From positions 1-36,361 of the forward strand of contig CAJMOO010000008.1 in assembly GCA_905215045.1 (NCBI GenBank): DNA of 36,361 nt, in the 5' to 3' direction. A program made the translations under genes and the position numbers. The first letter of the stretch is position 1. Each line of letters opens with the position of its first letter. Positions 32,660 through 36,361 of the stretch are shown here, one piece after another. The notes under the pieces were generated by a model. The model was not told the origin of the DNA, did not search any database, and saw only the letters and a program-made list of their open reading frames with translations. This DNA comes from an uncultured bacterium (GTDB lineage: Bacteria; Bacillota_A; Clostridia; Lachnospirales; Lachnospiraceae).

Positions 32660-32688
32660 GGGATTTCGTTTGGAATCCCTTACTTTTT
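32651..32688. terminator. Bidirectional terminator between spoVAE and the PBP gene
   Basis: AAAAAGTAAGGGATT and AATCCCTTACTTTTT form a perfect 15-bp stem with loop TCGTTTGG. Runs of A and T on both sides let it serve both convergent transcripts. Confidence 0.92.
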
Positions 32689-32693
32689 GTCTG

Positions 32694-35231
32694 TTAATGC
32701 ATCGTACAAAAACTTGACAGATATTTTTTTGGAAGCAGATATTTTGTATCAGCTGTTTTTCCGTGGCTGCCTTTTTTTCGGACGATATAGACTTTCTTTA
32801 TACGTTCGGATTTTGGGCATTTTTTGTTAGCAAGTTTGTCGGTTTTCTTGCATATCTCAACCGCAACATGTGTGTCACAGGTCTGTTTTGGAACGGTGCC
32901 TTTCTCGAAGTATTCTGTGATAACACAGTTGCCGCGTGGATCGTGGTCACAAACGCCTTTGATCGCCAGTTTTCCAGATTCTTTACAGATCTTGGCTTTG
33001 ACAATGTTAGATGGTTTTGAGAAGTCTTTTGGTTTCTCATTTTTTGTCTTTATGATCGCATTCATGATCTTTGCCCACATTTTCTTGTGTGTGTTATCAG
33101 AACTGAAATTTGTATTATTATCATATCCCATCCATACAGAAGCTGTATGATAAGGGGTGTAACCGCTGAACCAGTAATCATAGTTGTTAGATGTTGTACC
33201 GGTTTTTCCGGCAGCTGCCATGGAAGAAGATAATTTTGCATCTTTACCAGTTCCTTTGGTAATGACATCTTTCATAGCATCTGTGAGAAGAAAAGCGGTG
33301 CTTGATTTCATGACCTGTTTCTTCTTTGGCTTGTTGGAAAGAAGAACGTTACCATTTTGATCGACCACCTTTGTGTATAAAACAGGTTTGTTATACATAC
33401 CGCCATTTGCAATAGAGGCATAGGCTGCAGTCAGTTCCATGTTTGTGACACCATAGGTCAGACCTCCAAGTGCTAATGATTGTGTGACATCGGTATACAC
33501 ATTACCATTTGATGTAAATTCATTGGAAACCAGAGTTGAAAAACCAAGTTTTGTAAGGCAATCAAAAGAGGCTTTTGGCGTTACATCGGAAATCGTTTTT
33601 GCAGCAACGATATTCATGGACTGTGTGATCGCTTCACGGATCGTTGAATAACCTTTATAACCTTTGTAATAGTTATGAACAGGACGGTTTGAGTCAACAT
33701 AGTTATATGGGGCATCATCATAAACTGTTCCAAGAGTCATCTGGTTCTTGTCAAGAGCTGGCAAAAATGCAGACAGGATCTTAAAGGTTGATCCAGGCTG
33801 TCTTGTTGAAGCAGTGGCACGATTCAGAGAAAGGTCTGAAGTTTTTGACCCGCGTCCGCCGACCAAAGCTTCCACAGAACCGTCGGACTGGTTCATGATC
33901 GTTAAAGAAACCTGTGGCTGAATCGTTGTCTGAGAGGTCTCATCGATGATGATTGCACCCTCCTTTTCCAGATGATGTTTGTATTTAGCGAGAGTGTTTT
34001 TCGCAGCAGAAGCATTCTGGAAGACCAGACTATTGCCAAGTTTCTTGGATCTCATATAGTTAAGAAGGTTATGTTCGGTGTAAGTAACAGGTTCTCCAGA
34101 AGCTGTACGCACCGTAAAAGTACAGGTTAAAGCGACTTTTGTGCCATTTGGATAGTTTGAAGGATCACTTGTGATGCTGTTAGCAATATTCTGGATGGCT
34201 GTATCCTGTGTGGAATATATTTTTAATCCGCCACTGTAGATCGCACTGTAAGCTTTTGTCTCATCATATCCGAGTTGACTTTTTAAGTCTTTTACAACTT
34301 GAAGGATCAATGCATCTTCAAAATAAGAATTCGTAGTTTTTTTCGCTGTTGATGCAGCAGCATTTTTTTGAATTCTTGTGTATACATCATCACGAAGTGC
34401 TTCTCTATATTGAGATTTTGTGATATAATGTTGGTCTAACATATTTTGTAAAACAAGTAATCTTCTGGAAGCATTGTTTTCCGGATGAGTAATTGGGTCT
34501 AATTTTGTAGGATTTTTAGTAATTCCGGCAAGAACCGCACATTCTGAAAGTGTCAGATCAGAGACATCTTTGTTAAAATATTTTTGTGATGCTGTCTGAA
34601 CACCCAGAGTGCCTTCACCGAGATTGATCGCATTTAAATATTCTTCCAGGATATACTGCTTGGAAGCTATTTTCTCAAGTTCCAATGCAAGAGACTGTTC
34701 TTTGATCTTACGTTCCAGACGTTCAATCGTAGTCTTTTCAGGCTGAATTCCCAACAGATTATTCTTGATCAGCTGCTGCGTGATCGTACTTCCCCCTTGG
34801 CTTAGTGATTGGTTACGAATACCAAGGAAGGTAGCTCGAATGATCCCGTACAAATCGATACCATTATGGCTGTAAAACCGTTCATCTTCAATTGCGATAA
34901 AGGCATGCTGAAGATCTTTCGGGATAGATGACAGGGGTGTATAAATTCTGTTTGAGTCATGGTTTGACAAAGTTTTGATCGTCTGTCCCTTATTATCATA
35001 GATCGTTGTGATATAGCCCTTGGAATGTACGGAATTTTTGGTGATCTGTGGAGTTGTCTTAAGGATACCACGCACAAATCCCACACTAAGACCAAGACCG
35101 GCAACGATCAGGATAATGGAAACAATAAAAGCATATTTAAAAAGAAAGAGAGAGATACTGGAATTCTTCCGGACTTTATCAGACGAAAGGACTTTTCTCT
35201 TTTTCTCAATATTTTGTTTGGTGTATTTCAT
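32694..35231 (-). CDS. Class A penicillin-binding protein (PBP1A family)
   Basis: 845 residues from the ATG at 35231, which has AGGAGG 7 bases upstream; the in-frame start at 35252 has none. A short basic cytoplasmic tail is followed by one membrane helix (about 30-52). The GT51 glycosyltransferase domain has EDERFYSHNG (catalytic Glu115), GGSTITQQLIKN and EEYLNAINLGEGTLGVQ. The transpeptidase domain has the STFK active site (RQPGSTFKILS), the SMN motif and the KTGTT triad (AAGKTGTTSNNYDYW). The last ~100 residues hold several cysteines (AKICKESGKLA, GVCDHDPRGNC, VEICKKTDK), possible disulfides in the outside tail. It polymerises and cross-links peptidoglycan. Confidence 0.95.
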   Translation of the reverse strand: MKYTKQNIEKKRKVLSSDKVRKNSSISLFLFKYAFIVSIILIVAGLGLSVGFVRGILKTTPQITKNSVHSKGYITTIYDNKGQTIKTLSNHDSNRIYTPLSSIPKDLQHAFIAIEDERFYSHNGIDLYGIIRATFLGIRNQSLSQGGSTITQQLIKNNLLGIQPEKTTIERLERKIKEQSLALELEKIASKQYILEEYLNAINLGEGTLGVQTASQKYFNKDVSDLTLSECAVLAGITKNPTKLDPITHPENNASRRLLVLQNMLDQHYITKSQYREALRDDVYTRIQKNAAASTAKKTTNSYFEDALILQVVKDLKSQLGYDETKAYSAIYSGGLKIYSTQDTAIQNIANSITSDPSNYPNGTKVALTCTFTVRTASGEPVTYTEHNLLNYMRSKKLGNSLVFQNASAAKNTLAKYKHHLEKEGAIIIDETSQTTIQPQVSLTIMNQSDGSVEALVGGRGSKTSDLSLNRATASTRQPGSTFKILSAFLPALDKNQMTLGTVYDDAPYNYVDSNRPVHNYYKGYKGYSTIREAITQSMNIVAAKTISDVTPKASFDCLTKLGFSTLVSNEFTSNGNVYTDVTQSLALGGLTYGVTNMELTAAYASIANGGMYNKPVLYTKVVDQNGNVLLSNKPKKKQVMKSSTAFLLTDAMKDVITKGTGKDAKLSSSMAAAGKTGTTSNNYDYWFSGYTPYHTASVWMGYDNNTNFSSDNTHKKMWAKIMNAIIKTKNEKPKDFSKPSNIVKAKICKESGKLAIKGVCDHDPRGNCVITEYFEKGTVPKQTCDTHVAVEICKKTDKLANKKCPKSERIKKVYIVRKKGSHGKTADTKYLLPKKYLSSFCTMH

Positions 35232-35250
35232 AAAAAACCTCCTGATTAGC

Positions 35251-35279
35251 ATTATACCAAATAAGAAAGTTCAAGTAAA
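35251..35279 (-). promoter_or_regulatory. Sigma-A promoter of the PBP gene
   Basis: On the minus strand: TTTACT (35279-35274), 17 bases, perfect TATAAT (35256-35251), about 20 bases before the start codon, so the leader is very short. Confidence 0.65.
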
Positions 35280-35335
35280 CCGGCCGTGCAACATACAAAC
35301 AGATAAGAATAATGAATAAGGGAGGAAATATCATT

Positions 35336-35647
35336 ATGAATAAAGATTACGAAAGAAAATTCATGGGGAAACAGGTGTTTTATGATGACAAAGCAAGGGA
35401 AAATGTAGTATCCTACTATTTGATGGAAGATCCAGTGCATCAGATCTATGGAGTGGCACTGGAAAAAAGCCAGGAAAATGCAGGACTGATCGAATGGGAC
35501 AGTATACCGAAGGTTACAGATTCCATGGAAGTGATCGATCACATGATCAATAGTCTGATAAAATATAAAGTAACACCGATCTCACTGGCAGAATCGTTAG
35601 ATGAGATCATGACCAGGGAGGAAGAGAATGGACAGTCACAGATATAA
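35336..35647 (+). CDS. DUF6514-like small protein
   Basis: 103 residues from the ATG at 35336 with GGGAGGAAA 7 bases upstream; the in-frame ATG at 35312 lacks a site. Soluble, no signal. The pattern YGVALEKSQ ... EWDSIPKVTDSMEVIDHMINSLIKYKVTPISLAESLDEIM looks like DUF6514, small proteins of unknown function in Clostridia (recognised by pattern, moderate certainty). It overlaps the YigZ gene by 20 bases and so is co-transcribed with it. Confidence 0.75.
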   Translation: MNKDYERKFMGKQVFYDDKARENVVSYYLMEDPVHQIYGVALEKSQENAGLIEWDSIPKVTDSMEVIDHMINSLIKYKVTPISLAESLDEIMTREEENGQSQI

Positions 35648-36284
35648 GATCTTATACAAGGAAGGGGAGGCAGAGATTTCAGAGAAGAAATCAAGATTTA
35701 TCGCACATATCGCACCGGCACAGACAGAAGAAGAAGCACAGGCATTTGTAGAAAAGATAAAGAAACAATACTGGGATGCCAGACATAACTGCTGGGCATA
35801 CAGTATTGGAGAAAAACAGCCGGCACTAAGATGCAGCGATGACGGAGAACCAAGCGGAACCGCAGGCAAACCAATGCTGGAAGTATTAACAGGACAGGAG
35901 ATTCACAATGTAGTTGCAGTAGTAACAAGATACTTTGGAGGAACACTCCTTGGAACCGGCGGATTGATCCGTGCATACACAAAAAGCACGCAAGAAGGAA
36001 TTCAAAATAGCGTCGTCATCGAAAAATGCCTCGGCCAGAAGATCAGCCTGACATGCGATTACACAACATCCGGAAAGATTCAGTATCTCACCGCAACCGA
36101 CCATATTCCAGTACTTGATACCGTGTATACAGACAATGTAACTTTTGAGATGATCATACCGATAGAAGATGTTGGAATGATGGAGAAGAAATTTATGGAA
36201 GCATCAATGGGGAAGGCGGTTCTTGAAAAAGGAGAAGAGAGCTATTATGCTGAAATTAATGAACGAATAATGGTTGATTTGTAG
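35628..36284 (+). CDS. YigZ family protein (IMPACT/UPF0029 domain)
   Basis: 218 residues from the ATG at 35628 (GGGAGGAAGAG in front), overlapping the previous gene by 20 bases. The N-terminal UPF0029/IMPACT domain has EKKSRFIAHIAP, DARHNCWAYSIG, RCSDDGEPSGTAGKPML and VVTRYFGGTLLGTGGLIRAY; the C-terminal DUF1949 part has VGMMEKKFMEAS. Full family length. The bacterial role is not settled; the IMPACT domain in eukaryotes acts in translation control. Confidence 0.93.
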   Translation: MDSHRYKILYKEGEAEISEKKSRFIAHIAPAQTEEEAQAFVEKIKKQYWDARHNCWAYSIGEKQPALRCSDDGEPSGTAGKPMLEVLTGQEIHNVVAVVTRYFGGTLLGTGGLIRAYTKSTQEGIQNSVVIEKCLGQKISLTCDYTTSGKIQYLTATDHIPVLDTVYTDNVTFEMIIPIEDVGMMEKKFMEASMGKAVLEKGEESYYAEINERIMVDL

Positions 36285-36361
36285 TTTGAAAGGTAGTCGT
36301 GGGGAGTGTATATGAGAAAAACAAAATAAGAGTATAAAAGATCCAGACCAGGAAATTTATG
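36285..36361 (+). other. Window end, start of the next transcript unit
   Basis: GGGGAG at 36300 and ATG at 36312 look like a start site, but this frame stops after five codons (MRKTK). Either a leader or a gene broken near its start; the window ends before this can be judged. Confidence 0.3.

Overview
The window looks like chromosome of a low-GC, spore-forming Firmicute of the Lachnospiraceae type (Anaerostipes-like is my best guess, inferred from gene content and not searched). The reasons are a spoVA operon, PdaB-like and CwlC-like proteins, a DUF4364 gene, type III glutamine synthetase, an ECF vitamin transporter with a cobalamin riboswitch, and AT-rich coding sequence with strong AGGAGG ribosome binding sites. 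No rRNA, tRNA or CRISPR array was seen.

Region 1 (1-8287) is an accessory toxin/immunity island. It starts inside an RHS-repeat protein whose C-terminal toxin tip is followed, with a one-base stop/start overlap, by a probable membrane immunity protein. Then come a frameshifted lipoprotein, two unassigned immunity-like genes, and a second RHS gene with no 5' end and two in-frame stops but an intact 3' part with a different tip. That tip is followed by its own candidate immunity gene. The island ends with a truncated membrane-anchored gene, a 40-bp copy of the lipoprotein gene, a VapBC-type pair with a broken or frameshifted antitoxin, and a decayed second copy of an upstream gene. The RHS core is richer in GC than the very AT-rich tips and neighbours, as expected for modular tip exchange.

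Region 2 (8288-11844) holds an AAA-ATPase/PD-(D/E)XK protein, a 184-bp near-palindrome, a Cof-type HAD phosphatase and a signal-less amidase with a SPOR domain. Region 3 (11845-18237) is an amino-sugar/glucose module: promoter, RAT antiterminator and terminator, a LicT-like regulator, EIIA, a NagE-like EIICB, and later nagA. The PTS genes and nagA are separated by a second AAA-ATPase that has lost its nuclease domain and by an FMN-binding oxidase-like gene. Region 4 (18355-19128) is a polysaccharide deacetylase.

Region 5 (19185-25184) is a probable vitamin B12 scavenging operon: promoter, cobalamin riboswitch, DUF4430 lipoprotein, EcfT, fused EcfA-EcfA, S component and a secreted beta-propeller protein. 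The riboswitch has a readable expression platform: the 3' strand of P1 can pair instead with the 5' arm of a terminator that also holds the Shine-Dalgarno sequence.

Region 6 (25185-36361) is core genome: glutamine synthetase III behind a leader terminator, another deacetylase, the GTPase YihA/YsxC, a DUF4364 gene, the spoVAA-AE operon, a class A penicillin-binding protein, a DUF6514-like gene and a YigZ-family protein.

The most notable items are the riboswitch-controlled DUF4430/ECF operon, the VapB frame break on an A_AAA_AAC heptamer in slippery phase, the 184-bp palindrome, and the recombination scars in the RHS island.
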